Counted from the first letter of the stretch, positions 49,381 to 59,498 are shown. The stretch: 64,000 bases of DNA from Bacteroidota bacterium (GCA_005884665.1 VBAT01000019.1:68496-132495); one strand, 5' to 3'. A program made the numbers and translations. The notes: generated from the letters alone by a model not told the origin.

Positions 49381-50034
49381 TCAGTTCAGTTTAATTAGCT
49401 TGATCGCGTGCATCTCCATTTTTGAATCATGGTATTGCAGCGTATAAGTCCCCGGGATCAGTTCATTTACCGATAGTTTGATAAAGTTTGTGCCTTTGGA
49501 AAGATGCGCGGTAAATTTTTTCATCAGCCGGCCGGTGATGTCATGTAAAATGAACTCGCCGTTGGTCTCGCTGCTGGCGAACGTCGTAATGCGGGCCGTT
49601 CCATCCGTTACCGGGTTGGCAAGAAGCGAAAAATCGCCGGGATTTATCCCCGGGCGGATGCTTAGAATTTTTGAGTAAGCACTACGTCCGTCGATATCCA
49701 CGATCCTCAGGCGGAAAAAAGAAGGTTCATCGATTCTTGTTGAAAAACTGTAAGAGGATGCGTTGTTTAGCGCCATTACCTCACCGACCGGCTCAAAAGA
49801 ACCTGTTCCATTGCTTTTCTCAATTACAATTTTATTTACATTCTCCTCATACTCCGTGGTCCATTTCAGGAGCACATCTGTGCCTGTAGCGGACACGGTA
49901 AATATGCCAAGCCGGACTGGCACTAGCCGGCAGGAAGTGTAGTTATTACTTAGTGCTACTGATCCGAAATTTGCAGCAGCTGGCAGCACACACAGCACGC
50001 AAAACAAAAGCCATACACGATAATTCATATACAC
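49381..50034 (-). CDS. Small secreted protein with type A T9SS sorting domain
   Basis: DFSLLANPVTDGTARITTFASSETNGEFILHDITGRLMKKFTAHLSKGTNFIKLSVNELIPGTYTLQYHDSKMEMHAIKLIKLN. Confidence 0.82.
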   Translation of the reverse strand: MYMNYRVWLLFCVLCVLPAAANFGSVALSNNYTSCRLVPVRLGIFTVSATGTDVLLKWTTEYEENVNKIVIEKSNGTGSFEPVGEVMALNNASSYSFSTRIDEPSFFRLRIVDIDGRSAYSKILSIRPGINPGDFSLLANPVTDGTARITTFASSETNGEFILHDITGRLMKKFTAHLSKGTNFIKLSVNELIPGTYTLQYHDSKMEMHAIKLIKLN

Positions 50035-50282
50035 TGTTTTATGTTGAATTCCACGAACAAAATGGTAAGACCTAAATGTCCCTTAATTCAGTGCTGAATA
50101 AAATTATTTACCATCCTGACGGGACAATAATTATAATTTGTTGCAGTTTTATATCCTCTGTGCAGGTGAGAATTGCGTAATTTCAGAAACGTGAGTTCAT
50201 TATACCTTCCAGTTCCTTAATTGGAATCCCTGCTAGGGAAGTATGTATTGGTCAGGGTTTTCGCATCCGCTAAAAAAAACAC

Positions 50283-51416
50283 ATGAAGACCTTATCACTT
50301 CTTATCATCGCCTTCTTTTCGTGGCTGCCATTTTCTTTTGCCCAGGCTGAAAAATTGAAAGCCCTTTACGAACAGCAGAAATATGATGAAGTGATCAAAT
50401 ACAAACCGGGAGCTAACGAGGATCTTTCGGCCAAATCATTTTATTATATCGGGATGGCTTATTACATGAAAGAGGATGACAGGAATGCATTGAAGTATCT
50501 GGACCAGGCTATCGCCAAAGGCCCTGCCGATCATGACATGTATTTTTATAAAGGGATGATCCTGTTCTTTATGAAAAAATACGAGGAAGCATTACCCTTT
50601 GTTGACAATGCCATTGCATTGTTGCCCGAGGAACCGGATTTCTATGGTGCAAAGGGAGAAATACTGAACCTCCTCAAACGCACCGATTCAGCTATTGTCT
50701 ACCTGACAAAGGCAACCAGCTACCAACGATGCAAGCCAAGATATTACCTCACGCTAGCTGATATTTACCAAAGTTTGGATAGGAATGTAGATGCGCTGGT
50801 TGTTTTTAAGACCGCCGCCGAACGCTTACCGGTGGGAGAGACCGATCACCAAACATTTTCCTATAACACGGGCCTGATGCAGCAGTTGACCGGTGATAGT
50901 ATAGCAGCCAGGGCTAGTTTTGAAAAGCATATCGTCCAGTATCCGGATGATTACCGGGCGATCGCCAAACTGATACAGGTTTATTATTCTCTTGAAGAGT
51001 ATGAAAAAGCAAAGCCGCTAAAAGCTGCTCTTTATGGTGCACACAAAAAAAATGTCCTGCCCGAGGGAATGGAAAAAATGTTCTGTTTTCACCAGTTTTA
51101 CTGGAAAGGCAAAAAGATAATGGCATTCGAACATTTTGATGAGCCGGGGCAAGAGCCCATTTTCGTCAAACATAATTTTTATGTGATGAAAGATGATGGA
51201 ACGGTAGATTACCAGGTCCGCTCGGAATCAAGCGCTGCTGTTCGCATGACCCCAAACGGCAAATATGTTCTTTGCCTTGTCAGGAACAGTTCTTTCTCTA
51301 CTTTCTGGAATTATATTTTCACTGATGACTATAAATACCCGGAGCTGAAAAAAGCTGTGTTGGATATCCTCAATAAGGCAGTGCAACCTTCAGCGAAGAC
51401 AACGATAAATAATTAG
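50283..51416 (+). CDS. Tetratricopeptide repeat protein
   Basis: Signal peptide; KSFYYIGMAYYMKEDDRNALKYLDQAIAKGPADHDMYFYKGMILFFMKKYEEALPFVDNAIAL. Confidence 0.85.
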   Translation: MKTLSLLIIAFFSWLPFSFAQAEKLKALYEQQKYDEVIKYKPGANEDLSAKSFYYIGMAYYMKEDDRNALKYLDQAIAKGPADHDMYFYKGMILFFMKKYEEALPFVDNAIALLPEEPDFYGAKGEILNLLKRTDSAIVYLTKATSYQRCKPRYYLTLADIYQSLDRNVDALVVFKTAAERLPVGETDHQTFSYNTGLMQQLTGDSIAARASFEKHIVQYPDDYRAIAKLIQVYYSLEEYEKAKPLKAALYGAHKKNVLPEGMEKMFCFHQFYWKGKKIMAFEHFDEPGQEPIFVKHNFYVMKDDGTVDYQVRSESSAAVRMTPNGKYVLCLVRNSSFSTFWNYIFTDDYKYPELKKAVLDILNKAVQPSAKTTINN

Positions 51417-51419
51417 AGA

Positions 51420-51600
51420 AAGAACCAAGAACCAAAAAAGCTTCAAATCAGAAACTAAAGTCAAAAAGTTGTATCGGAGGACTCAGTTTTTGAGTATTGT
51501 GATTTATAATTTTTATTTTATTTGGTTATTGTCCCGCCAGTTGGCGGGATTGGTTCTCTTGCTAATATCGGAGCCAAATGAAAAGAACCAAAACAACTCA
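51420..51600. repeat. AAGAACCAAG-family intergenic element with nested TCCCGCCAGTTGGCGGGA palindrome
   Basis: aagaaccaagaaccaaaaaagc ... tttggttattgTCCCGCCAGTTGGCGGGAttggttctc; inverse of the junction seen at 10347. Confidence 0.7.
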
Positions 51601-51602
51601 TA

Positions 51603-52346
51603 TCACACAAAAAAAGCCAGCACCATTTTCCGTCCCCACTCTTCCCATGCTTTCATGATGCGGTCAAGTGATTCGAGCATGGACTTGCGGGTAACATTTT
51701 TGCCCTTCGTAGCAGGTGCCAGTGTTTTGGGGCTGATATTATCTGCCATTGATACTTTTGTAGCAAACCAGGTGGTATGAAGCCTTGGAATACCAGCACC
51801 GAGTATCATACCCGGTAACCCGTTGATACCTTCCGGACCACCGCTAATAGCGATCTCATCTGTATAAAAAGCAAAAATAGCGACTGTGTCATACAGTATC
51901 CCGATAGCCTTACGACATTCGAAACCAGCAATAACTCGTGTGTCGGCTGTTATCTTCCATTTTATCTTCAACAGGCTGTCTTTGACCAAAAAAGTCTCTT
52001 CGTAGATTGGCTTCTGAGAAATACTTGTGCCGCTGGTGTAATCGTTGTAGACGACATTATTGTCGGCAAAAGGTTGGAACCACATGTTTTTGGGTATTTC
52101 CGCCTCTTTGGTGCGTTTGAAAATTGAGCGGCTGCCATCACTGGTGAAGTTAAAATAGCTCACGGTTTCTTTCGGCATGTGATCCTTCCCGTCCTCAAAC
52201 CACTGGGGGTCGAGTTCTTTGATCAGCGGCCATACAGCTACCGTCTTTGCATAATCAACACTTACCTTATCCAGGAAGATTTGTTGTGCTTTAATGACCA
52301 GGTTCGATATAAGGCAAGCGCCTAACAGGATTAATTGTCTTTTCAT
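51603..52346 (-). CDS. GLPGLI family protein
   Basis: MKRQLILLGACLISNLVIKAQQIFLDKVSVDYAKTVAVWPLIKEL...ISGGPEGINGLPGMILGAGIPRLHTTWFATKV; 4-nt gap to TonB-type gene. Confidence 0.9.
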   Translation of the reverse strand: MKRQLILLGACLISNLVIKAQQIFLDKVSVDYAKTVAVWPLIKELDPQWFEDGKDHMPKETVSYFNFTSDGSRSIFKRTKEAEIPKNMWFQPFADNNVVYNDYTSGTSISQKPIYEETFLVKDSLLKIKWKITADTRVIAGFECRKAIGILYDTVAIFAFYTDEIAISGGPEGINGLPGMILGAGIPRLHTTWFATKVSMADNISPKTLAPATKGKNVTRKSMLESLDRIMKAWEEWGRKMVLAFFV

Positions 52347-52350
52347 GTCA

Positions 52351-55113
52351 TTAATTTTTGCCGGGCATTTTATTGAATGTCCAGGAAAGCGTAAGCAGGA
52401 AGTATCTCGCGAGCCTGTCATATCGCTCTTCGTTAATAAAATTACTGTTAATGGTCCTGTTGAAGCCAATATTCTGGTTCAATATATCATGTGCAGATAC
52501 CGCAACTTTCAAAGCCTTTTCTTTTCCAAATTTCCTGTTGAACTCCGCATTCCAGACCACTATATTCGCATTGTTGGCGAAGGCATCTGTCTTTTGCTGC
52601 AGGTTGGCATCCACATCGGAATTCAACTCCCAGTTCTTGAATAGCTTTACATAAAACTCGGCCCGGCCTCCGTAACTCCAGTAGTTATTGTTAGCAGTTG
52701 GCCGCAAAGACGATTTGGACAGGTTTCTTTTGATCATAGGTCCGATATTCCAGCTATACTTATCGGTCACGGAGTAGCGCAAGCGGTAGGTCAGGCTGAA
52801 ATACGCATAGGTATTGGTATTTCTATGGCCATTGATATAATTGCGGATACGACCGCCGTTAGCCTGTGGTTGGATCTCGGAAAGAAGTTTTTTATCACCC
52901 TGCCCTGAATTCCACACACCCCACCAGAACCAGTTATAGTTCCCGTTGACATTGACAGGCATGTATGTTGTCTTGCCAAACGAATCCACGAGGCTAAAAT
53001 TGGTGATCGCATTCCGTTGAAAGGTGAACGAGAAATTGGTAAACATATAGCGTCCCTTGAGCACTTTGAAATCATTAAACGATGCGCTCATGCTATGATT
53101 GAACCCTACTCTCAGGTTGGGATTGCCTATGTAGATACTTAGAGGATCCGAATTGTTCCGTAATGGTTGTAATTGCGTCAGGCTGGGCTGAACCGTATTG
53201 CCGCGGTAGGAAAGAGAAAAACCGGTCTGGGGTTTCATTTTATATCCTATCTGCGCCTGCGGGGTGAAACCAGTGAACCGGTATTTCTTTTGCGCCTTCA
53301 GATCCAGGTCATTCAGGTGAAGTAAAATGGATGAAAGACCGGAACCCATAGCCATCCGCAATTTCGATCCCTGGTAGCGGGCCGTGATCGTACCGCTGTT
53401 GGATGTTGCATCCAAATCAAAATTGTTACTGTAGAGGTCGTTATGGTCAGTGTATTCCTTGTTGCGGTCTTTATCATCATAGCTGTTGCGGTAAGATGTG
53501 GATTTGTTCACATTCAGGCTGTATTCGGTCACCAGGTTCCATTTGCTGCTCAAAGGCTCATTAAACGTGATCTTGGTGCCAAAGGTTTTGGAGCTGCCAC
53601 TATAAATTTTTAGCTGATCGATTAACTCGGTTGAATCCCTGAGACCGTTTTTGTAATAGTTGGTTATCGACGTCAGTTTTGCATCCTGGTTATCGTCAAT
53701 AAGACCAAGCCTGAAGGTGGCGATCAGCTGCCGGTTCTTTTTGCGAAAAAGACGATTATAGGTAAGCACATTGTCCAATTGTCTTTTCGTCGAGGTGGCA
53801 TCGTTTGTCCGGATGTTTGCGTTCAGGGAATCATCATTTCCGGTCAGTGCTACGCTGGCGCTTTCGGTGTGCGTGGTTTTGAGATTGTATTTTCCGCTTA
53901 CCGTATACTTGATCGTGGAAAAAGAATCGATCTTCCACTCGTATTTGCCGCTGATAGTATGGCGTTGGGAAAGGCCACTGCTCTTTGATATTGAATTGGT
54001 GGAAAATGTTGTATCCTTCAACAGCGTCTGTGAAATGGTCCGGGTAGTATTCTCGGTTCCAAGCCGGTTATAGAGATAAGAAAGGTTGAACTTGTTTTTG
54101 TCTTCATTCCATTTGTCGCTGTACAGGGCGCCGGCTGTATAGGCATCGGGTATCCCGCGGAGGTTCCAATCATTAAACTCATTGTCGAAATCTCCATAGC
54201 TCATGTAGAAGCCAGTGATCTCATCATATTCGTAGTCGTTGTTTTCGAGTCCAAGTTTATCCCTGTCTTCCCATCCCAGGCTACCGGTATTTGTATTGCT
54301 CTTGGTGCCGTAAACAGACATCTTCTTTGTACTCCTGAATTTATTGTACATCACCTTCGCGTTCGCAATCTTGTCGAAATCTGTACCGCCCTCCAGCTTG
54401 CCGAAATAACCCTTCTTGGCGCTTTCCTTCAATTTTATATTGATCGTTTTATTGCCTTCGCCGGCGTTGCCGATCCCCTTTAACTGGTCCTGTTCGGTTT
54501 TTGTATCAAACACCTGCACCTTGTCTACGGCTTTGGCCCCGATGTTTTGCGTGGCAATCGTTGGGTCGGCCCCAAAAAACTCTTCCCCGTCTACCAGTAC
54601 CTTGTCCACTGTTTTTCCCTGAGCCGTTATCTCTCCCTTGCTGTTGACCTGCATGCCGGGCAATTGTTTGAGTAGATCTTCAACAGTCGCTCCTTCCTTT
54701 ACCTTAAAACTATCGGCTGCAAATTCCGTGGTATCGCCTTTAATATTGATGGCCCGGTTGTTCCTGATAACCACCTCCTGTAAAAGCAAACTTTTAGGTG
54801 TCAGTGGGACGATGCCAAGATCGAGGGGAGAGGCAGGCAGTTTAATCTTGTCCGCATAGTCCGCAAACTTGGGATAAGTGATCATTAATATATACTCGCC
54901 TTCTAAAAGATCAGGGATTTCGAAACTGCCCTGGCTATTGGTGCGGGTAAATTTTACTAAAACAGAATCTGAACTTCGGAGAAGCGATACGACCGCATGA
55001 GACAGGTTTTTCTTTTCGGCGGTATCGCGGATAATGCCTTTCAATGAACCCATCTGTCCGGAAGCACCAAGGGAAATGCCGGCCAGTAGAAGGAAATACA
55101 ACAATTTTCTCAT
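52351..55113 (-). CDS. TonB-dependent-receptor-like outer membrane beta-barrel protein with N-terminal carboxypeptidase-regulatory-like domain
   Basis: 920 aa; GSLKGIIRDTAEKKNLSHAVVSLLRSSDSVLVKFTRTNSQGSFEIPDLLEGEYILMITYPKFADY; VEDLLKQLPGMQVNSKGEITAQGKTVDKVLVDGEEFFGADPTIATQNI. Confidence 0.93.
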   Translation of the reverse strand: MRKLLYFLLLAGISLGASGQMGSLKGIIRDTAEKKNLSHAVVSLLRSSDSVLVKFTRTNSQGSFEIPDLLEGEYILMITYPKFADYADKIKLPASPLDLGIVPLTPKSLLLQEVVIRNNRAINIKGDTTEFAADSFKVKEGATVEDLLKQLPGMQVNSKGEITAQGKTVDKVLVDGEEFFGADPTIATQNIGAKAVDKVQVFDTKTEQDQLKGIGNAGEGNKTINIKLKESAKKGYFGKLEGGTDFDKIANAKVMYNKFRSTKKMSVYGTKSNTNTGSLGWEDRDKLGLENNDYEYDEITGFYMSYGDFDNEFNDWNLRGIPDAYTAGALYSDKWNEDKNKFNLSYLYNRLGTENTTRTISQTLLKDTTFSTNSISKSSGLSQRHTISGKYEWKIDSFSTIKYTVSGKYNLKTTHTESASVALTGNDDSLNANIRTNDATSTKRQLDNVLTYNRLFRKKNRQLIATFRLGLIDDNQDAKLTSITNYYKNGLRDSTELIDQLKIYSGSSKTFGTKITFNEPLSSKWNLVTEYSLNVNKSTSYRNSYDDKDRNKEYTDHNDLYSNNFDLDATSNSGTITARYQGSKLRMAMGSGLSSILLHLNDLDLKAQKKYRFTGFTPQAQIGYKMKPQTGFSLSYRGNTVQPSLTQLQPLRNNSDPLSIYIGNPNLRVGFNHSMSASFNDFKVLKGRYMFTNFSFTFQRNAITNFSLVDSFGKTTYMPVNVNGNYNWFWWGVWNSGQGDKKLLSEIQPQANGGRIRNYINGHRNTNTYAYFSLTYRLRYSVTDKYSWNIGPMIKRNLSKSSLRPTANNNYWSYGGRAEFYVKLFKNWELNSDVDANLQQKTDAFANNANIVVWNAEFNRKFGKEKALKVAVSAHDILNQNIGFNRTINSNFINEERYDRLARYFLLTLSWTFNKMPGKN

Positions 55114-55394
55114 AGCGGTGAATGGTTACGATTAGGGGCTGAAATGTAAACCTTGTGCCCCATTAAAATGGCTACATTTTTAAGACCGGTACAAAAATCC
55201 TTCTTTGCGGCAATAAACCATGTCAATTTCTTCATCCCTGCTGTTAATTTTTCAATAAAAAGCTGTAAGTTGGATAAGATACCGGGACATGGAAATTCCA
55301 TAATCCCGCATATCAAAAAAGATATTTGAGATTTTAAAACTGGCTAAAACCGAAAAAGATCAAGACGATATTCATTTCAATTAAAACCTAATTA

Positions 55395-57347
55395 ATGCCC
55401 GAAACGGTTCCAAAATACGAGGAGAAGAATTTTGTTGATACCAGTAACCGCGTCTGGAACTATTCATTGCTGACTGACGAGGATGTAAAAAACTACCAAC
55501 AGGGCACACATTATACTTTATACAAAAAATTTGGATCCCACTCCCTGCAGGTAAATGGAAAATGGGGCATGTATTTCTGTGTATGGGCGCCAAACGGCAC
55601 TTCGGTATCGGTAATTGGCAATTTTAACGATTGGAACAAGGGCGAATATAAATTGTATCCAAGATGGGATAACAGTGGTATTTGGGAAGGATTCATTCCC
55701 GGGTTTAAACTGGGTGAAGCTTACAAATACCACATCGTCGGTTATCACGGCAGGGAAACGGACAAAGGAGATCCGTTTGCGCATTTTTGGGAGCGAAGAC
55801 CACAAACCGCAACCATCACCTGGGACCTGTATTATGAATGGAAGGACCAGGAATGGATGAAGGACCGCAAGAAACACAATTCGCTCGATGCTCCCTGGAG
55901 CATATATGAAGTGCATCTTACCAGTTGGATGCGTCCGGATAAACATGATGAAGAAAGCTATAACAGCTATGACCAGATAAGAGCGCGCCTGGTACCCTAC
56001 GTCAAAGAAATGGGATTTACGCATGTCGAGTTCATGCCTGTTATGGAACACCCATTTGACGGCAGCTGGGGTTACCAGTGCACAGGTTTCTTTGCGCCTA
56101 CTTCGCGTTTCGGTGACCCGCAGGGATTGATGAGGTTGATTGAAGCATTCCACAAAGAAAACATAGGTGTGATCCTTGATTGGGTGCCCTCGCATTTTCC
56201 TTATGATGCCCATGGTTTGTTCATGTTCGATGGTACTCATACTTACGAATACGCGGATATGCGTAAAGGGTTCCATCCGGACTGGAACAGTTATATTTTT
56301 AATTATAAAAGGGGAGAAGTAAAATCGTTCCTGATCAGCAGCGCAAGATTTTGGTTCGATGTTTTTCATATAGATGGCATTCGCGTAGACGCAGTAAGCT
56401 CGATGCTTAAGCTTAATTATTCAAGGGATGAAGGTGAATGGGAGCCCAACGAGCATGGTGGCGATGGCAACCTTGAAGCGATCGCTTTCATCAGGGACCT
56501 GAATGAAACTATCTACCGCGATTTCCCGGATGTACAAACAATTGCTGAAGAAGCTACAGACTGGCCAGGCGTTTCCAGGCCCACGGTTGGCGATGGTCTC
56601 GGGTTTGGCATGAAATGGATGATGGGCTGGATGCATGATACGCTGGATTATTTCGAACTGGATCCCGTTGAAAGAAAATTTCAGCAGGATAAATTTACGT
56701 TTAGCATCATGTATTATTATGATGAAAACTTTATGCTCCCTTTGAGTCATGACGAAGTTGTACATGGCAAAAGCCCGATGCTCTTCAAAATGCCAGGGGA
56801 TGAATGGCAGAAAGCAGCCAACCTTCGCCTCCTCTATACTTATATGTGGACACATCCTGGCGGAAAATTGCTCTTCATGGGTAATGAATTCGGCCAGACG
56901 CATGAATGGAATTACAAATCAGAACTGGCCTGGGAACTGTTACGGCACGATAAACATCTCAAGCTGAAAAATTGCGTAGCAGACCTTAACAAGTTGCTGA
57001 CTGAACAGCCGGCTTTGTATGAAAACCAGTTTAACATATACGGATTTGAATGGGTGGATGTAAATCATCGCGAAGAATCGGTAGTTGCATTTCGCAGGAA
57101 AGGAAAGGAAAAACAGGATGACCTTCTGGTTATTCTTAATATGACACCTGTAGTGCGGAATGACTGGCAGCTTTATGTAAGGGGAAAAACTTACGAAAAA
57201 GAGATTTTCAACAGTGACAAAACAATATATTGGGGAACTGGCGACGTTTATAATCCGGACATCCGGTCGGAGCTGGTTGATAGCGAGCAGGAAATCTACC
57301 GCATCGTGTTAAATTTGCCGCCGCTGGCTGGGTTAGTCCTGAAATAA
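55395..57347 (+). CDS. glgB: 1,4-alpha-glucan branching enzyme
   Basis: FCVWAPNGTSVSVIGNFNDWNKGEYKL; HVEFMPVMEHPFDGSWGYQCTGFFAPTSRFG; FHIDGIRVDAVSSMLKLNYSR; LPLSHDEVVHGKSPM. Confidence 0.97.
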   Translation: MPETVPKYEEKNFVDTSNRVWNYSLLTDEDVKNYQQGTHYTLYKKFGSHSLQVNGKWGMYFCVWAPNGTSVSVIGNFNDWNKGEYKLYPRWDNSGIWEGFIPGFKLGEAYKYHIVGYHGRETDKGDPFAHFWERRPQTATITWDLYYEWKDQEWMKDRKKHNSLDAPWSIYEVHLTSWMRPDKHDEESYNSYDQIRARLVPYVKEMGFTHVEFMPVMEHPFDGSWGYQCTGFFAPTSRFGDPQGLMRLIEAFHKENIGVILDWVPSHFPYDAHGLFMFDGTHTYEYADMRKGFHPDWNSYIFNYKRGEVKSFLISSARFWFDVFHIDGIRVDAVSSMLKLNYSRDEGEWEPNEHGGDGNLEAIAFIRDLNETIYRDFPDVQTIAEEATDWPGVSRPTVGDGLGFGMKWMMGWMHDTLDYFELDPVERKFQQDKFTFSIMYYYDENFMLPLSHDEVVHGKSPMLFKMPGDEWQKAANLRLLYTYMWTHPGGKLLFMGNEFGQTHEWNYKSELAWELLRHDKHLKLKNCVADLNKLLTEQPALYENQFNIYGFEWVDVNHREESVVAFRRKGKEKQDDLLVILNMTPVVRNDWQLYVRGKTYEKEIFNSDKTIYWGTGDVYNPDIRSELVDSEQEIYRIVLNLPPLAGLVLK

Positions 57348-57409
57348 TTTGTATTTTAGACGGTATTGTATCTGATATCCTTGATTTAAAACGTTGAAAA
57401 CTAAGCCCA

Positions 57410-58474
57410 ATGTCTATCCTGTTTAAAACTCATCCAAAGAAAAACCCTATGATGCGTGCCCTTGTGGCTGGTTCCTTTCTTTTATCCGCTTTCGCATCTT
57501 ATTCCCAGCAAGACAGTGCCAACTATTATCTCCAAAAAGGTTTGTTGGAAAAACAGAATGGCCGTCGTCTTGAATCATTAAAGCAATTTGAAAAATCCCT
57601 GAAATATGATGGCTCCTCCAGAACTCTCCTGAATGAATTAGCCTCAGCTTACATGGATCTTCGTAAATATGACCAGGCGATAACTACTTATAAAAAACTG
57701 GTCGAGATGGGTGATGCATCAACCGCTGTTTACAAGCAACTGCTCCAGCTTTCCTTTAATTATAAAAACTATGACGACGTTCTTCTGTATGCACAGAAAT
57801 TAAAACAGGCTGATCCTTCCGAGAAGGTGAGCTATTATATTGGTAAAATGCATTACGAAAAAGATAATTATGGTGAGGCCATTGAATCGTTGGATGCTGC
57901 GGCCAAAGAGGATCCAGGCAACGCAGAAGTTCCGTATATGGTCGCCCATTGCTATGCCGATATGCAGAACTATAAGCAGGCGATCCCTTATTTTCAAAAG
58001 GCGATTCAGCTGGATGCTACTAAACCCTACTGGATCTATGAAATGGGATTGATCTATTACGCAATGAATGACAATAAGAATTCATTAAAATATATCAAGG
58101 AAGCCGGTGACAAGGGGCTGAATAAGGACAATGACTACATGGAAAACCTTGGCATTGCTTATATCAATGCTGGCGAACTTGACAACGGTGTAGCGATCCT
58201 AAAAGATATATTGAAAAGAAAACCCAGCGATATCAATATCCTGAACATGGTAGCCGAAGGTTACTATGATAAAGCCAAATACGACGACGCCATTTATTAC
58301 TGGGACAAGATCCTGAACTACGATAAACAAAATGCTTCCGCCCTTTATATGATCGGCCTGAGCTTCCAGAAAAAAGGGGAGAAGGAGAAGGGCCAGTTGC
58401 TCTGCGATAAAGCTATTCAAATGGATCCCAGCCTGAGCAGTTTGAAGACAGAGAAGAAGTTGCCGGGAATGTAA
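57410..58474 (+). CDS. Tetratricopeptide repeat protein
   Basis: Multiple TPRs: YYLQKGLLEKQNGRRLESLKQFEKSLKYDGSS..AEVPYMVAHCYADMQNYKQAIPYFQKAIQLDATKPYWIYEMGLIYYAMND. Confidence 0.88.
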   Translation: MSILFKTHPKKNPMMRALVAGSFLLSAFASYSQQDSANYYLQKGLLEKQNGRRLESLKQFEKSLKYDGSSRTLLNELASAYMDLRKYDQAITTYKKLVEMGDASTAVYKQLLQLSFNYKNYDDVLLYAQKLKQADPSEKVSYYIGKMHYEKDNYGEAIESLDAAAKEDPGNAEVPYMVAHCYADMQNYKQAIPYFQKAIQLDATKPYWIYEMGLIYYAMNDNKNSLKYIKEAGDKGLNKDNDYMENLGIAYINAGELDNGVAILKDILKRKPSDINILNMVAEGYYDKAKYDDAIYYWDKILNYDKQNASALYMIGLSFQKKGEKEKGQLLCDKAIQMDPSLSSLKTEKKLPGM

Positions 58475-58550
58475 AGACGCCGTCATTGCGGGCGAAGCAA
58501 AGTAATTCAATTGACAGGCAAAAAAGCATGCCGATCTAGTATAACCCACG

Positions 58551-59498
58551 ATGACCATCAAACGTAAAAAACTGCTTAAGCGAACCGGCTGGACTCTTCT
58601 TGTATTTTTTATATTGATGAACATCGTCGCTTACTTTCATGCCTATAAATTCACCCATTTTTCTCATACTACCGGAGCGAAAACGAAATCAGGCAGTCTA
58701 TCGTTTGGAGGAAAAATGAAAGCGCTTTTTTTTGGGATCAGTAACCCAAGACCGGAAAACAAAACACAACCCAAACGACCTTTCGAAACTGTCGTTCTTC
58801 AAAGCAACAAAAAAATCGAATGTTGGTATATAGCTACGGATAGCGCTAAAGGCACTGTGATATTGTTTCATGGCTATGGAGGCGAAAAATCGTCTATGCT
58901 TCGCCAGGCAGATGAATTCCTGGCTCTTGGTTACAATACGCTGCTGGTGGACTTTATGGGTTCGGGCGGTTCCGAAGGCAACCAGACCACAATTGGCTTC
59001 AAAGAAGCACAGGAAGTAAAATCCTGTTTCGATTATATCCAGTCAAAAGGCGAAAAGTCTATTTACCTGTTTGGTACTTCCCTGGGAGCCTCGGCTATTT
59101 TGAAATCTCTTAACGATTACTCGCTAATGCCTTCGGGTATTATGATTGAATGTCCTTTTGGCTCGCTGTACAAAACGACCTGTGCGAGGTTCCGGTCAAT
59201 GGGAGTTCCTTCATTCCCGATGGCCTGCCTTTTGGATTTTTGGGGCGGATTGCAGAACGGGTTCTGGGCTTTTGGTTACAAGCCGGAGGAATATGCAAAG
59301 AAAGTAAACTGCCGGGCGCTGTTGCTGTATGGAGAGAAAGATGAGAAGGTGAGCCGTAGTGAAATCGATATTATTTATTCGAACCTGCAGGGAAAAAAAT
59401 ACCTGAAGACCTTTCCACTTGCTGGACACGAAGACTATCTCGTGAAGTATAAAGAAGAATGGATAAATGAAATTAAGACGTTTCTCAGCAGTCAATAA
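58551..59498 (+). CDS. Alpha/beta hydrolase
   Basis: GTVILFHGYGGEKSSMLRQADEFLALGYNTLLVDFMGSGGSEGN..SIYLFGTSLGASAIL..ALLLYGEKDEKVS..LAGHEDYL. Confidence 0.9.
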   Translation: MTIKRKKLLKRTGWTLLVFFILMNIVAYFHAYKFTHFSHTTGAKTKSGSLSFGGKMKALFFGISNPRPENKTQPKRPFETVVLQSNKKIECWYIATDSAKGTVILFHGYGGEKSSMLRQADEFLALGYNTLLVDFMGSGGSEGNQTTIGFKEAQEVKSCFDYIQSKGEKSIYLFGTSLGASAILKSLNDYSLMPSGIMIECPFGSLYKTTCARFRSMGVPSFPMACLLDFWGGLQNGFWAFGYKPEEYAKKVNCRALLLYGEKDEKVSRSEIDIIYSNLQGKKYLKTFPLAGHEDYLVKYKEEWINEIKTFLSSQ

